Assembly: GCA_030248825.1 (NCBI GenBank)
Contig: JARCMB010000209.1
Coordinates: forward strand, 1 to 6,297
Direction: 5' to 3'
Length of the DNA stretch: 6,297 bases
Origin: Pseudanabaenaceae cyanobacterium MP8IB2.15
Lineage (GTDB): Bacteria; Cyanobacteriota; Cyanobacteriia; Pseudanabaenales; Pseudanabaenaceae
The notes below the pieces were generated by a model. It did not search any database and was not told the DNA's origin. It saw only the letters and a list, made by a program, of their open reading frames with translations. The position numbers and the translations under genes are program-made. This document shows, piece after piece, positions 5,369 through 6,297 of this stretch (position 1 is the first letter of the stretch; each line of letters opens with the position of its first letter).

Positions 5369-6297
5369 ATGCTCAAAATGCAAAAGAAACAACTTGCCAA
5401 GTGTCTAACTGGAATTCAAGGACTGGACGAAATCACGGGTGGTGGATTACCTCAAGGTAGACCAACTTTAGTTTGTGGTTCAGCAGGTTGTGGCAAGACT
5501 TTATTAGGTGTTGAATTTCTGGTGCGTGGCGCAGTTCAGTATGATGAGCCAGGTGTTTTGATGACTTTTGAAGAAACCGCCGAGGAAATCACTCAAAATG
5601 TGGCATCTCTGGGATGGAATCTTAATCAGATGATCGCAAATGGCAAACTGATCATCGATCATGTTTATATCGACCCTCATAATATAGAAGAATCTGGACA
5701 ATACGACCTTGAGGGACTATTCATCAGGTTAGGAAGTGCTATTCAAGAGATTGGGGCCAAGCGAGTAGTTTTAGATACGATTGAAGTCTTATTTGCTGGC
5801 TTTAATAATGACTCGATAGTGCGGGCAGAATTGCGACGGTTATTTGGCTGGTTAAAAGCACAGGGTGTGACGGTGATTATTACTGGAGAAAGAGGAGATA
5901 ATACCCTGACCCGCAAGGGATTAGAGGAATATGTCTCAGACTGTGTAATTCGCTTAGAGCAGCGCACGGCTGAAGAACTTACAACTCGCTTTCTGCAAAT
6001 ATTCAAATATCGAGGATCTAGTCACGGTACCAATGAATATCCCTTTTTGATTGAGGAAAATGGCATTGCCGTCGCACCTATTACCTCACTGGGCTTAGAT
6101 CATGAGGTCTCCGATCAACAGATTTCAACAGGAATTTCTCGCCTTGATACAATGTTGGGTGGCGGTGGTTACTATCGGGGTAGCAGTATTTTGGTGACAG
6201 GAATGGCGGGAACTGGGAAGACGACCTTAGCTGGTTATTTTGCCAAAGCAACTTGCGATCGGGGTGAACGCTGCCTCTATCTGGCAACCGAGGAATC
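5369..6297 (+). CDS. kaiC: KaiC-family ATPase, KaiC2-like (3' end outside window)
   Basis: The frame is open from ATG 5369 to the right edge: 309 complete codons plus a partial TCn Ser codon. Domain CI (about 8-240) starts CLTGIQGLDEITGGGLP and has Walker A GSAGCGKT (37-44), catalytic Glu pair FEET (67-70), Walker B VVLD (Asp136) and the conserved KYRGSSHGTNEYPF (213-226). Domain CII begins at about 250, with Walker A GMAGTGKT (278-285) and TEES (307-310) at the edge. The double RecA-like layout identifies KaiC. Phrases such as LDTIEVLFAGF, RAELRRLFGWLK and GLEEYVSDCVIRL, and the short N-terminus, recall KaiC2-type proteins rather than the KaiABC oscillator KaiC; this subgroup call is from memory. 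The CII autophosphorylation sites are beyond the window. The start is uncertain: ATG 5369 and in-frame ATG 5378 are both possible, with no Shine-Dalgarno. There is no kaiB or kaiA upstream; the gene is divergent from the kinase operon. Confidence 0.93.
   Translation, partial: MLKMQKKQLAKCLTGIQGLDEITGGGLPQGRPTLVCGSAGCGKTLLGVEFLVRGAVQYDEPGVLMTFEETAEEITQNVASLGWNLNQMIANGKLIIDHVYIDPHNIEESGQYDLEGLFIRLGSAIQEIGAKRVVLDTIEVLFAGFNNDSIVRAELRRLFGWLKAQGVTVIITGERGDNTLTRKGLEEYVSDCVIRLEQRTAEELTTRFLQIFKYRGSSHGTNEYPFLIEENGIAVAPITSLGLDHEVSDQQISTGISRLDTMLGGGGYYRGSSILVTGMAGTGKTTLAGYFAKATCDRGERCLYLATEE

Noticed and set aside
5504..6287. Minus-strand ORFs opposite kaiC
   Set aside because: They are antisense shadows of an intact KaiC reading frame, with no motif and no start signal.
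5369..6297. Canonical circadian oscillator KaiC (KaiC1)
   Set aside because: The N-terminus is shorter, there is no kaiA/kaiB upstream, and CI phrases fit KaiC2-type proteins better. The CII phosphosites that would settle it are outside the window.

Overview
The window looks like cyanobacterial chromosomal DNA. The evidence is a KaiC-family gene, cyanobacterial-style multidomain histidine kinases with a phytochrome/cyanobacteriochrome-like GAF domain, frequent CGATCG cores with two full HIP1 octamers (GCGATCGC), and moderately AT-rich coding sequence. A filamentous, Pseudanabaena- or Nostoc-like lineage is possible, but I cannot fix the genus from sequence alone.

Layout. (1) 2-1003, plus strand: the C-terminal part of a hybrid histidine kinase (end of the HisKA domain, HATPase_c, receiver), cut by the left edge. 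(2) 1004-1389: a 386-bp stretch with no intact large gene. It holds a decayed minus-strand fragment that resembles the N-terminal region of a RecD2/RecD-like helicase, and a tiny plus-strand ORF behind a near-perfect Shine-Dalgarno, apparently broken by a frameshift. (3) 5151-1390, minus strand: a two-gene operon. The first gene encodes an 869-residue CBS-CBS-GAF-PAS-HisKA-HATPase-REC hybrid kinase, and the second, 6 nt downstream, a 381-residue REC-HisKA-HATPase kinase. (4) 5152-5368: a divergent promoter region that is mostly filled by a 133-bp element with 17-bp imperfect terminal inverted repeats and a 6-bp flanking direct repeat (TTACAT). This is a MITE-like insertion not explained by the genes. 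(5) 5369 to the right edge, plus strand: the 5' part of a KaiC-family double-domain ATPase, most like the KaiC2 type. The first P-loop domain is complete and the second begins.

Working model (inference): the large kinase may sense light through a bilin on its GAF domain (Cys-His at residues 270-271) and an adenine nucleotide or similar ligand through its CBS pair. It could pass phosphate through its own receiver or to the neighbouring REC-kinase. The divergent KaiC2-like protein may be part of the same signalling module. The left-edge kinase is a close paralogue of the C-terminal half of the 869-residue kinase and lies in the opposite orientation, which suggests local duplication. The most unusual feature is the small inverted-repeat element between the kinase operon and kaiC. 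Its two ends sit where the -35 regions of the two divergent promoters would be expected.
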